Source of the DNA: Sphingomonas oleivorans
GTDB taxonomy: Bacteria > Pseudomonadota > Alphaproteobacteria > Sphingomonadales > Sphingomonadaceae
Length of the DNA stretch: 64,000 bases
Direction: 5' to 3'
Assembly (NCBI RefSeq): GCF_003050615.1
Contig: NZ_NWBU01000010.1
Coordinates: forward strand, 281,165 to 345,164
The notes below the pieces were generated by a model. The model did not search any database and had not been told where the DNA came from. It was given only the letters and a program-made list of their open reading frames with translations. Positions 35,803-44,206 of this stretch are shown here, in pieces (the stretch's first letter is position 1; each line of letters begins with the position of its first letter). A program made the translations under genes and the position numbers.

Positions 35803-35834
35803 CGCCACCGCAGCCTTGCTTGCGGTGGCGTTTT
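35803..35834 (+). terminator. Intrinsic terminator of the metal-uptake operon
   Basis: Stem CGCCACCGCA / TGCGGTGGCG (35803-35812 and 35821-35830), 8-nt loop, followed by TTTT. It lies between the anchored-protein stop and the convergent reductase gene. Confidence 0.8.
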
Positions 35835-35842
35835 CATTTGGC

Positions 35843-36769
35843 TCAATAACCCAGCGTGCGGGCGATCTCGCCCGTCATGGGGCGGCCGGCGCGGTGCGCG
35901 CGGATATTGGCGATAAGCATCCGCGCGGCGCTGTCCGCCTGGGTCATCGCGCCGACATGCGGGGTGATGACGATCCTGGAATCGCGCCAGAAGGGATGGT
36001 CGGGCGCGGCCGGCTCCTGCTCGAGCACGTCGAGCATCGCCGAGGATAGGCGTCCCTCGTCGAGCGCCGCCAGAAGATCGGCTTCGACGAGATGGCCGCC
36101 GCGTCCGGCATTGACCAGCATCGCGCCCTCCGGCAGGCGGGCGAAGAGGTCGCGGCTCAATATGCCGCGCGTCTCCTCCGTCAGCGGCAGCATGCACAGC
36201 AATATGTCGGTTCGCGCGAGGAAGGCGTTCAGCCCGTCCTCGCCCGCAAAGCATTGGACGCCGGGAATATCATGCGGCGACCGGCTCCAGCCGGCCAGCG
36301 GAAAGCCGAAGGGGCGAAGCGCGGCGAGCGTAGCCCGGCCGAGCTGGCCCAGCCCCATGACGCCCACCCGCCGCTCGGCCGCCGGCACCAGCCGCAGCGG
36401 CGCCCAACGCGCTTCCTGCTGGGCGGCCCGATAATGGGGCATGTGGCGATGCAGGCTCAGCACGGCGAGGCAGGCATATTCGGTCATGCCCGAAACGATG
36501 CCGGGCTCGACCATGCGGACGACCCGGACATGGCCCGGAATGCGGCTGAGATCGAGCTGATCGATGCCGGCGCCGATCGAAAAGACCACTTCGAGCGCGG
36601 GCAGTTCGGCGAAGGTCTCGGCGGGCGGCGCCCAGGCGGCGAGATAGCGGATCGCGGCCGGATCGCCCATGTCGGGCCAGAGATGGAAGGCGATGTCGGG
36701 CGCCTCGGCGGCGAACAAGGCTTGCCATTGTCGGCCGCGCTGCGGATCCGCCCGGTAAAGAAGGCTCAT
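35843..36769 (-). CDS. ghrA: Glyoxylate/hydroxypyruvate reductase A-type 2-hydroxyacid dehydrogenase
   Basis: A 308-residue NAD(P)H-dependent D-2-hydroxyacid dehydrogenase. The nucleotide-binding GVMGLGQLGRATLAALRPFG follows residue 135; the catalytic Arg is in VNAGRGGHLVEADLL, Glu in LDVLEQEPAAPDHPFW and His in ITPHVGAMT. Sequence and length fit GhrA, which reduces glyoxylate and hydroxypyruvate. AAGGGGCGAT precedes the ATG. Located just downstream of the siderophore TBDR gene but separated by a terminator. Confidence 0.87.
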   Translation of the reverse strand: MSLLYRADPQRGRQWQALFAAEAPDIAFHLWPDMGDPAAIRYLAAWAPPAETFAELPALEVVFSIGAGIDQLDLSRIPGHVRVVRMVEPGIVSGMTEYACLAVLSLHRHMPHYRAAQQEARWAPLRLVPAAERRVGVMGLGQLGRATLAALRPFGFPLAGWSRSPHDIPGVQCFAGEDGLNAFLARTDILLCMLPLTEETRGILSRDLFARLPEGAMLVNAGRGGHLVEADLLAALDEGRLSSAMLDVLEQEPAAPDHPFWRDSRIVITPHVGAMTQADSAARMLIANIRAHRAGRPMTGEIARTLGY

Positions 36770-36801
36770 ATCGCCCCTTGTCGATGAAATTTCATGAAGT
36801 G

Positions 36802-36834
36802 AAAAGGGCGACGGACCCTTCGATCCGCCGCCCC
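36802..36834 (-). terminator. Intrinsic terminator after siderophore TBDR
   Basis: On the minus strand GGGCGGCGGA / TCCGTCGCCC (one G-U pair) with an 8-nt loop is followed by TTTT. It ends the TBDR transcript about 33 bp before the ghrA start. Confidence 0.75.
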
Positions 36835-36838
36835 TTAT

Positions 36839-36886
36839 CCAGCCTTGGAAGGTTCAGCCTTAGAAGCTGCCAGCCTTAGAAGCTGT
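36839..36886. repeat. Three 16-bp tandem copies spanning the TBDR stop
   Basis: CAGCCTTAGAAGCTGC (36855-36870) and CAGCCTTAGAAGCTGT (36871-36886) are tandem; a degenerate third copy, CAGCCTTGGAAGGTT, starts at 36840. The TBDR stop (36876-36878) is inside one copy and is duplicated in the next. Confidence 0.7.
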
Positions 36887-38984
36887 AGGTCAGCCGCACC
36901 TTGAAGTTGCGCGGCATGCCCGGGTTCACCCAGTTCGGCGAGTAGGAGGCGGTATAATGGTCCTCGTCGAACAGATTGTTCACCTCGCCATGCACCTTGA
37001 TATTGTCGGTGAGCGCGAGGGCGGCCGTCAGGCGGGCGAGCGTATAATCCGGCAGCTCGAACTGCGTGCCGAACTCACCCAGCCGGGTGCCGACATATTG
37101 GACGCCGCCGCCGAGCGTCAGCTCCATGTCGCCGATCGGGATATCCTTCATCAGCATCACATTGCCGCTATGCTTCGGCACGTTGAGCAGGCGCGATCCG
37201 GCAGGAATGTTGCGGCCGAAATCGCGGTCGACAATGTCCTTGGCCACTTCGGCATCGATATAGGAGTAGCTGAGCCAGAGCTTGAAGCCGGCGGGCAGCT
37301 TGCCGGTGAGATCGAATTCGACACCCTTGCTCTTGGCTTCGCCGATCGCCGCCGAGAAGCTGGGATTGGCGAGGTCGGCGGTCAGGATGTTGTTCTTCTT
37401 CATCGAGAAGAGCGCGAGCGTGCTGGTGATGCGGCCGCCCGGCGAGCTGTACTTGGCACCCACCTCATAGGAGCGCGAGGTTTCCGGGCTGAAAGCCGCT
37501 CCCGTTGCCCCGGCGCCGCTGTTCGGACGGAAGCCCCGGCCATAGCTGCCGTAGAAGGAGAGCGTGTCGGTCGCCTCGAACACGATACCGGCCTGCGGGC
37601 TGAATTTCGTCACCGCCTGGTCGGTGATGACATTGGTGTAGCGGAAGCGATAGTCCTGGTTGAAGCTGTCGTAGCGGCCGCCGAAGCGCAGCTTGACGCG
37701 ATCCATGAGATCCACCTGATCCATCAGGTAGACGCCCCAATTTTCCTGCTTGTCCAGCTCGCTGCGGAAGCGCGAGAGGGCGGGCAGATTGCCATAGACG
37801 GGGTTGTAGATGTTGATCGCGTTCGGTTTGGCCGCGGTCGAGTTGGCGCGCTGCTGGAGTACGTCATGCTCGAAGCTGTCCCAGTCGGCGCCCAGCACGA
37901 TATGGTGAACGAGGCTGCCGGTCTCCACCGTGCCGCTCAGCTCGCCACGGATGGTGATATTGTCGGTGGCATGGTCGCGGAACAGGCGGCGGCGGCGGAC
38001 GGTTTGCTGCGTGCCGGTGACATAGGCGGCGGGCAGCGCCTCGGTGCCGAAGCCGGAGAAATCGCTGGTGCGATAGCTGGCGCCGATCAGGAAGCCCCAG
38101 TCTTTCGACAGGTCGTGCTGGAACTGGAGCTGGTGGCTGCGCGACTTGATCGTCATCGGCCCGTCGCCCGGCTCGCCGAGGAAACGGCTGATCGGGATCG
38201 CGCCCAGCTTTCCGTCGACGGCGACGACGCCGCGGTCGAAGGGCGTCTTGTTGTGGACATATTCGAATTCGTAGGAAATGCTGGTGTCGTCGTCCAGCTT
38301 GGCGAGGATGGAGGGCGTGACCGTGTACTTTTCATACTCGATCGTGTCGCGGAAGCTGTCGCCCTTCTCATAGGCGCCGTTGACGCGCACCGCGACCTTG
38401 TCGCTGATCGGCGTCGTCACATCGCCTTCGCCGCGCCAGCTGTTGTAGCTGCCGCCCGAGACGCTGACATAGCCTTCGGTGTCGAACTGGGGCTTTTTGG
38501 TTACGATATTGATCGTGCCGCCGGGCTCGCCGCGGCCGAACAGGGCGGAGTTCGGGCCCTTGAGCACCTCGATCCGCTCGACATTGCTGGCGTCGCGCGG
38601 GCCGCTATAGTTGCGCCCGGCGTTGAAGCCGTTGATCAGGAAGCCGCCGGGGAAATTCTCGTCGCCGGCGAAGCCGCGAATGGCGAAGGCATCCCACATG
38701 CCACCATAATTATTCTGCCGCGCGATGCCGGCAGACAGATCGAGCGCGGTATCCAGGCGGGTGATGCCCGCATCCTTGAGCAGCGTGCTGTCGATGATCG
38801 ACACCGCCTGCGGCATGTCCTTGAGCGCGACATCGCCACGATAGGCCTGACGCTGGCCGGTGACGAGAATATCTCCCGTGGCGGGTTCCGCCTCTTCCGC
38901 CCATGCCGGTGCAGAGGGCAGGGTGAAAACAAGGCTGGCAATGCCGCAGCACAGTGCGCTTCGCAGCGCGGCTACATAATTCAT
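36876..38984 (-). CDS. TonB-dependent siderophore receptor
   Basis: A 702-residue receptor of the ferric-siderophore group: signal peptide ending PAWAEE (residues 1-29), plug with the siderophore-type sequence LKDMPQAVSIIDSTLLKDAG and VERIEVLKGPNSALFGRGEPG near residue 138, and a barrel ending RNFKVRLTYSF. It resembles FhuA/FcuA-like transporters. No siderophore synthesis genes or Fur box are visible, so it probably takes up foreign siderophores. A possible promoter (TTGCAG, 18 nt, AATAAT) lies at 39042-39071 on the minus strand. Confidence 0.9.
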   Translation of the reverse strand: MNYVAALRSALCCGIASLVFTLPSAPAWAEEAEPATGDILVTGQRQAYRGDVALKDMPQAVSIIDSTLLKDAGITRLDTALDLSAGIARQNNYGGMWDAFAIRGFAGDENFPGGFLINGFNAGRNYSGPRDASNVERIEVLKGPNSALFGRGEPGGTINIVTKKPQFDTEGYVSVSGGSYNSWRGEGDVTTPISDKVAVRVNGAYEKGDSFRDTIEYEKYTVTPSILAKLDDDTSISYEFEYVHNKTPFDRGVVAVDGKLGAIPISRFLGEPGDGPMTIKSRSHQLQFQHDLSKDWGFLIGASYRTSDFSGFGTEALPAAYVTGTQQTVRRRRLFRDHATDNITIRGELSGTVETGSLVHHIVLGADWDSFEHDVLQQRANSTAAKPNAINIYNPVYGNLPALSRFRSELDKQENWGVYLMDQVDLMDRVKLRFGGRYDSFNQDYRFRYTNVITDQAVTKFSPQAGIVFEATDTLSFYGSYGRGFRPNSGAGATGAAFSPETSRSYEVGAKYSSPGGRITSTLALFSMKKNNILTADLANPSFSAAIGEAKSKGVEFDLTGKLPAGFKLWLSYSYIDAEVAKDIVDRDFGRNIPAGSRLLNVPKHSGNVMLMKDIPIGDMELTLGGGVQYVGTRLGEFGTQFELPDYTLARLTAALALTDNIKVHGEVNNLFDEDHYTASYSPNWVNPGMPRNFKVRLTYSF

Positions 38985-39563
38985 GATTTAGTTCCCCGTA
39001 TGAAGCCCGTTATATTGCTCGCCCTGCGTTCCCGATGGCGGATTATTCCGCTCTCGATCTTAATTCTGCAACATTTCTGGCTCAGACTTCTTAGCGTCCG
39101 GAGCTTCTTATTGACTCATGCAGGGATGATGGCCGCGCCGCAGCGCAATTTTTGAGCGAAGTGCCGCCTTTTGGCAGTATTATGTCTCGTTGGCGCGAAA
39201 ATTAGCAAATATTGCGCCGCTACAGAGGATCTCGTCCATCTCCGGGCTTTGCGATGCTGCGCGATTCTCGATCAGGCATCGCCATTTTGCGCGGGCCATC
39301 GCGGCTTGCTGCCATATGCCATCGAAATCGGGCATCGGTCCCCTTGATCCGGCCGCCGGACATAAGAGGCAGGTCCGCACGGCAGGGCCATGCGCATGGA
39401 TTGCAGCTACTCGAATTGAACGCAGCGCGTCCATGCGGTCCGATCGGGTCAAAATGGCAGATGAGACCGCAGGAGATCCAAAAAGGCCGCGCATAATGCC
39501 GGAAGTTTCAGAGACATTGTCGATGTAGGCCGGCGATCGGCCGATATAAGGGGAAGACAGATC
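38985..39563. other. Intergenic region between TBDR and SBP, partly AT-richer
   Basis: About 580 bp without a convincing gene. It holds a candidate minus-strand promoter for the TBDR at 39042-39071. Open frames in 39180-39528 on both strands lack ribosome sites and recognisable sequence. An imperfect inverted repeat, GGCGC...GCGCC, lies around 39191-39217. Confidence 0.5.
39042..39071 (-). promoter_or_regulatory. Candidate sigma-70-type promoter of siderophore TBDR
   Basis: Minus strand: TTGCAG (39066-39071), 18-nt spacer, AATAAT (39042-39047), 57 bp before the ATG. Sequence-only prediction. Confidence 0.35.
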
Positions 39564-39680
39564 ATGGCCGGAGACGGTATCGACCCTGTAAACCGCTTAT
39601 GTCCGTCCATCATGATGGCGCATGCCGCCGCCCTGCTCGTCGAAGCCGGGCGCATCGCCGGCGAGGGATGGGGGCAATGA
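39564..39680 (+). CDS. 38-residue coupled small ORF upstream of SBP
   Basis: ATG 39564 follows an AGGGGAAG ribosome site and encodes 38 residues (MAGDGIDPVNRLCPSIMMAH...), ending with a TGA that overlaps the ATG of the solute-binding protein (ATGA at 39677-39680). The tight overlap and ribosome site suggest a translated, coupling leader peptide or tiny protein. It has no signal peptide or known domain. Could also be fortuitous. Confidence 0.45.
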   Translation: MAGDGIDPVNRLCPSIMMAHAAALLVEAGRIAGEGWGQ

Positions 39681-41221
39681 ACCGGAAGCAGGATCTGCTG
39701 ATCGATCGCCGTGGCGCGATGGGCCTGATCGCCGGCGCCGGCCTTGCAACGCTTGGCGGATGCGGACTTCCGGCGACGCGTCCCCCCGTGAAAGGCGGCC
39801 GTATCCGGGTTGCCACGGCCGTCAGCTCGACCGCCGACACGCTCGATCCGGCCAAGCAGGCCGTGGCGATCGACTATTGCCGCTGCGCCAGCTTTTATAA
39901 TGGGCTCACCCGCCTCAACGCGCGATCGGAGGCGGAGCCCGCGCTCGCCGAAGCGATGGAGACGAAGGACGCACGCGTCTGGATCGTCAAGCTGCGGCGC
40001 GATGTGCGCTTCCATGACGGCAGCCCGCTGACGCCGGCGGATGTCGTCTATTCGCTGCGCCGCCACGCCGATCCGGCGGTCGCCTCGCAGGGGCGTGCCT
40101 TCGCCAACCAGTTCGAGGATGTGAGCGCATTCGGTCCCGACGCGGTCAGGATCACGCTCGGCAGCGCCAATGCCGACCTGCCGGTGCTGCTGGCCATTCC
40201 TTCTTTCCTGATCATCCGCGACGGCACGCGCGACTTCCGCACCGCCAACGGCACCGGCCCGTTCCGCTGCGCGGAATTCAATCCGGGCGTCCGCTCGATC
40301 GGGGTGCGCAACGAGGATTATTGGCGCGGCCCGGTGCGGCTCGGCGAGGTCGAGCTATTCTCGATTGCCGACGAGAGCGCGCGGCTCAACGCGCTGATGT
40401 CGGGCGATGTCGATCTCGTCAACGGGATCAATCCGCGCATCACCAAGCAGGTCGTCCGTCAGGGCTATGAGATCTTCGAATCGAAGGGCAGCGGCTACAC
40501 CAACCTCATCATGCGGCTCGACAGCGCGCTGGGACGCAATCGGGACTTCGTCCTCGGCATGAAGTCGCTGATGGACCGCGAGACGATGCGCAATGCGATC
40601 TTTCGCGGCTATGCACGCATCGCCAACGATCATCCGGTGCCGCCGAGCAGCCCCTATTTCGATCCCGGCCTGCCCCAGCGCGCCTTCGATCCCGAGCGCG
40701 CCCGCTTCCACTTCCGCAAGGCCGGGCTCGCGGGTGCGACGGTGCCGATCATCACCTCGCCGGCGGCGGAAAAGTCGGAGGATATGGCGGTGCTGATGCA
40801 GGCTGCGGCGGCACGCGCCGGCATCACGCTCGACACGCGCCGGGTGCCGGCCGACGGCTATTGGTCGTCGAGCTGGATGAAGGTGCCGATCGGCTTCGGC
40901 AATGTGAATTCGCGCCCCACGGTCGATACGGTCTTCACCCAATTCTTCAGATCGGATGCGCCCTGGAATGAATCGGGCTGGCGCAATGAACGGTTCGACC
41001 GGCTGCTGATCGAAGCGCGCGGGCTGACCGATCAAAAGCTGCGCAAGGAAATCTATAGCGACATGCAGCGCATGATCCACGAGGAAGCGGGGATCGGCAT
41101 TCCCTTGTTCCTTTCCTCGCTCGATGCGCACAGCCCCCGCGTCAAGGGGCTCAAGCCGATGCCCAATGGCGGGCTGATGGGTTTCGGCTTCGCCGAGCAT
41201 GTCTGGCTGGAGGACGCATAA
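39677..41221 (+). CDS. ABC transporter substrate-binding lipoprotein (family 5, DppA-like), Tat signal
   Basis: A 514-residue extracytoplasmic solute-binding protein of the peptide/nickel family. The N-terminus has a twin arginine (LIDRRGAMGLIAG) and a lipobox LGGC near residue 29, so it should be a Tat-exported lipoprotein. Family motifs: STADTLDPAKQA, WIVKLRRDVRFHDGSPLTPADVVYS near residue 105. The C-terminal half contains the usual SBP_bac_5 fold. No permease or ATPase genes are adjacent. It sits divergent to the siderophore TBDR. Start chosen at ATG 39677 since it begins the signal; the upstream open frame has no signal. Confidence 0.85.
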   Translation: MNRKQDLLIDRRGAMGLIAGAGLATLGGCGLPATRPPVKGGRIRVATAVSSTADTLDPAKQAVAIDYCRCASFYNGLTRLNARSEAEPALAEAMETKDARVWIVKLRRDVRFHDGSPLTPADVVYSLRRHADPAVASQGRAFANQFEDVSAFGPDAVRITLGSANADLPVLLAIPSFLIIRDGTRDFRTANGTGPFRCAEFNPGVRSIGVRNEDYWRGPVRLGEVELFSIADESARLNALMSGDVDLVNGINPRITKQVVRQGYEIFESKGSGYTNLIMRLDSALGRNRDFVLGMKSLMDRETMRNAIFRGYARIANDHPVPPSSPYFDPGLPQRAFDPERARFHFRKAGLAGATVPIITSPAAEKSEDMAVLMQAAAARAGITLDTRRVPADGYWSSSWMKVPIGFGNVNSRPTVDTVFTQFFRSDAPWNESGWRNERFDRLLIEARGLTDQKLRKEIYSDMQRMIHEEAGIGIPLFLSSLDAHSPRVKGLKPMPNGGLMGFGFAEHVWLEDA

Positions 41222-41311
41222 GGCAGTCCATGTCGCGTCCGCCCGATCGGCGCCCGGATGCCGATGGCTGGCCCGGGCGCCGGCCTGGCCGATCTGCCGG
41301 CGCCTCGGGCT

Positions 41312-42211
41312 TCAGCCGTTCGCGCGGGGCGAGAGCAGATCTTCCAGGCCGATGCGCCGGAGCAGTTCCGAGCGCACCCGATCGGCCATGGCGTTGACGA
41401 TTTCGGCGCCGTCCTGGGACGGATCGACATGGACGCGGAACGGGCGCTTGCCGAAGGGCATGCCGACCACATCGACGATCGCGCGGGCAACATCGGAGAC
41501 ATCGGCATCGGCGGGCTCGAGCGCGGCCAGCCCCTTCAGGGCGACATCCGTTATGTCGGTGGTAGGGCCGTTCGCATATTCTGCCGCACGCGCCGCGTCG
41601 GCAGGCGCGCCGGCATGGGTGAAATGGTTGGTGCCCTTGGTGAAGGCACCCGGCACGATGATAGACGTCTCTATCCCCCAGCGCGCCACTTCCCCCGCAT
41701 AGGATACTGCAAGCGAGTCCATCGCCGCCTTCGCCGCGAAATAGGGCGAGAGATAGGGCGGGGTGCCGCCCCGTGCGCTGCTGGAGGAGATCCAGAGGAC
41801 GAGGCCCTTGCCCTGCCTGCGCAGTTGGGGAAGGGCCGCGCGGTTCACCCGCTGGGTGCTCAGCACGTTGATGTCGTAAAGCTCGGCAAACTGTTCGGGC
41901 GTGAAGGCTTCGGCGGGGCCGAAGGACATGTGGCCGGCATTGTGGATGATCACATCCAGCCGGCCGCATTCGGCGACCACCTGGGCGATACCCGCTTCGA
42001 CCGAAGCGTCCGACTGGACGTCAAGCTCCACCGCGCGGAGATCGACGCCATGTTCGGCGGCATATTGTCTCGCCTTCTCGACCTGGGGCGCGTTGCGTCC
42101 CTCGGTGGCGCGCATGCCGGCATAGACGGTGTGGCCGGCCTGGGCGAGCGCGCGCGACGCCAGAGCGCCGAAGCCGCTGGATGCGCCGGTGACGATGATG
42201 ACCTGGTTCAT
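41312..42211 (-). CDS. SDR family oxidoreductase
   Basis: A 299-residue short-chain dehydrogenase. Nucleotide motif VTGASSGFGALASRALA at the N-terminus, NAG motif IIHNAGHMSFG near residue 90, and catalytic YLSPYFAAKAAMDSLAV (Tyr-x3-Lys) near 157 preceded by the Ser in SSSSARGG. It has a longer C-terminal part than classical SDRs. ATG 42211 with AAGGGAA is preferred over the upstream in-frame codon. Second gene after another SDR; both are probably controlled by the divergent LysR regulator. Confidence 0.87.
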   Translation of the reverse strand: MNQVIIVTGASSGFGALASRALAQAGHTVYAGMRATEGRNAPQVEKARQYAAEHGVDLRAVELDVQSDASVEAGIAQVVAECGRLDVIIHNAGHMSFGPAEAFTPEQFAELYDINVLSTQRVNRAALPQLRRQGKGLVLWISSSSARGGTPPYLSPYFAAKAAMDSLAVSYAGEVARWGIETSIIVPGAFTKGTNHFTHAGAPADAARAAEYANGPTTDITDVALKGLAALEPADADVSDVARAIVDVVGMPFGKRPFRVHVDPSQDGAEIVNAMADRVRSELLRRIGLEDLLSPRANG

Positions 42212-42289
42212 GACAAATTCCCTTGAGCATGTGGCGTCTGGGGGGATGCGCTCCGACGAAGCGGAGCGCATCGGGGTCTCAGGATGTGA

Positions 42290-43030
42290 TCAGATCATGC
42301 CGCCATTGGCGCGCAGCACCTGGCCGTTGATCCAGCCGCCATCTGGGCTGGCCAGGAAGGCGACCGCCGCCGCAATGTCTTCGGGCATGCCGAGGCGTTC
42401 CAGCGGGTTCATCTTCGCCATGCGCTCGATCAGTTCGGGCGACTTGCCGTCGAGGAACAGGGCGGTTGCGGTCGGCCCGGGGGCGACCGCATTGACCGTA
42501 ATCGACCGGCCGCGCAGTTCCTTCGACAGGATCGCCGTCAGCGTTTCGACCGCGGCCTTGGTGGCGGCATAGACGCCGTAATTTTCAAGCCGCAGCCCAA
42601 CGATGCTGGTCGAGAAGTTGACGATGCGGCCGCCGTCGCGCAGCCGCCTGGCCGCTTCGCGCAGCGCGTTGAACGTGCCCTTGAGGTTGATCGCGATCTG
42701 GCTGTCGAACAGCGCGTCGTCGCTGTCGCCGATCGGCGCGAGCTTCATGATGCCGGCATTGTTGACCAGCACATCCACACCGCCAAAGATCGCCTCCGCC
42801 GCATTGAACATCCGCGCGACGGCGTCTGCATCGCTGACGTCGGCCTGGGCGGTGATGGCGCGGCCGCCGGCGGTCTCGATCTCATGGACCAGCTTTTCGG
42901 CCGCACCGGCACTGCCCGCATAGTTGACGATGACGGCGAAGCCGTCGCTGGCGAGCCGCCGCGCGATGGCGGCGCCGATGCCGCGCGATGCGCCGGTGAC
43001 GATGGCTGTCCGATTGTGCTGCGTGTTCAT
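42290..43030 (-). CDS. SDR family oxidoreductase (FabG-like)
   Basis: A 246-residue classical short-chain dehydrogenase: VTGASRGIGAAIARRLA (TGxxxGxG), VLVNNAGIMKLAP near residue 86, and YGVYAATKAAVETLT with the catalytic Tyr and Lys near 152. The C-terminal end WINGQVLRANGGMI is typical. It starts 107 bp from the divergent lysR gene and precedes the other SDR by 78 bp. Substrate unknown; pairs of this type act on quinones, ketones or aldehydes. Confidence 0.9.
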   Translation of the reverse strand: MNTQHNRTAIVTGASRGIGAAIARRLASDGFAVIVNYAGSAGAAEKLVHEIETAGGRAITAQADVSDADAVARMFNAAEAIFGGVDVLVNNAGIMKLAPIGDSDDALFDSQIAINLKGTFNALREAARRLRDGGRIVNFSTSIVGLRLENYGVYAATKAAVETLTAILSKELRGRSITVNAVAPGPTATALFLDGKSPELIERMAKMNPLERLGMPEDIAAAVAFLASPDGGWINGQVLRANGGMI

Positions 43031-43089
43031 GGTCGTTCTCCTGCATTGGTCCGGTTGACCGGATGCGCAGGAGATGGACCTTTTCTATC

Positions 43090-43139
43090 AGCGGATAATC
43101 ACCCATAATCCGACATGATAATTCGGATTAGCGGATAAT
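43090..43139. promoter_or_regulatory. LysR-type operator with flanking direct repeats
   Basis: TAATCCGA (43106-43113) and TCGGATTA (43123-43130) are perfect inverted arms with 9 nt between, the size of a LysR recognition site. AGCGGATAAT occurs as two direct copies at 43090-43099 and 43130-43139, the second overlapping the lysR ATG. Together they suggest autoregulation and control of the divergent SDR pair. Confidence 0.6.
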
Positions 43140-44043
43140 GGATCGTTTCGACGCAATGCGCCTGTTTACGCGGATCGTGGAGCGGCGGAGCTTCACGCTG
43201 GCCGCGCAGGATATCGGCCTGCCGCGCTCGACGGCGACCGATGCCATCAAGGAGCTGGAGCTGCGCCTCGGTGTCCGATTGCTCCAGCGCACCACGCGCC
43301 ATGTGAGGCCGACGCTCGATGGGGAGGCCTATTATCGCCGCTGTCTGGCGCTGATCGCCGACCTGGAGGATGCCGAGAGCGCGTTCGGCGGCGCCAAGCC
43401 CAAGGGCATGCTGCGGATCGACGTGCACGGAACGCTTGCGCGCCATTTCCTGCTGCCGGATCTGCCCTCCTTTCTCGACGACTATCCCGAGATCGAGCTT
43501 TTCATGGGGGAGGGCGATCGCCTGGTCGATCTGGTGCGCGAGGGGATCGATTGCGTGCTGCGGGTCGGTGCGCTGCCCGACAGCGACATGGTCGCGCGCC
43601 GTGTCGGGATGCTGGCCGAAGTGACCTGCGCCAGTCCGGGCTATGTGAAGAAATATGGCATGCCGGCAAGCGTGGACGATCTCGATGGCCATCGGATGAT
43701 CGGTTTCCGGTCCAGCCGAACGGGAGGATTGCTGCCGCTGGAATTTGCGGTCGGCGATAGGGTGCGCGAGATCATGCTGCCGGCGACGCTATCGGTTGCG
43801 GCGGGCGAAAGCTCGGTCGCGGCCGCGCGGCTCGGCTTCGGGCTGATCCAGGTGCCGCGCTATCATGTGCAGGACGATCTGGACCGGGGTATTCTGGTCG
43901 AGATATTGGCCGAAAGCCCGCCGACGCCCAGTCCGGTATCGCTGCTCTATCCGCGCAGTCGCCAACTCTCCCCGCGCGTGCGCGTCTTCATCGAATGGGT
44001 GGCAAGGCAATTTGCCGGGAAGGAAAATGCGTCGCCGATATGA
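43138..44043 (+). CDS. LysR family transcriptional regulator
   Basis: A 301-residue regulator. N-terminal winged helix-turn-helix (residues 1-60, MDRFDAMRLFTRIVERRSFTLAAQDIG..., RLGVRLLQRTTRHVRPT) and a C-terminal effector-binding domain. It most resembles the CrgA/AaeR-like group that often controls adjacent SDR or efflux genes in response to quinones or aromatic compounds. Divergent from two SDR genes. Confidence 0.9.
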   Translation: MDRFDAMRLFTRIVERRSFTLAAQDIGLPRSTATDAIKELELRLGVRLLQRTTRHVRPTLDGEAYYRRCLALIADLEDAESAFGGAKPKGMLRIDVHGTLARHFLLPDLPSFLDDYPEIELFMGEGDRLVDLVREGIDCVLRVGALPDSDMVARRVGMLAEVTCASPGYVKKYGMPASVDDLDGHRMIGFRSSRTGGLLPLEFAVGDRVREIMLPATLSVAAGESSVAAARLGFGLIQVPRYHVQDDLDRGILVEILAESPPTPSPVSLLYPRSRQLSPRVRVFIEWVARQFAGKENASPI

Positions 44044-44206
44044 GGCCCTGATATGAGGCTAAGCGACCAGGAAGGGCATTTTGGGGCGGCCCCTGGGCGA
44101 TCGACGACGCGATCGGCCAAGGTCCGCCATTCTCTTCGGGCGGCTCGCTCTCCGACGGCTGAGGGCCAATTCGCGCTTTATGGGCTCGCACGATGCGCGC
44201 TTGTCA

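Noticed and set aside
36957-39155. 732-codon plus-strand open frame
   Set aside because: Antisense to the siderophore TBDR.
39180-39528. Small open frames on both strands in the 580-bp gap
   Set aside because: No ribosome sites, no conserved sequence.
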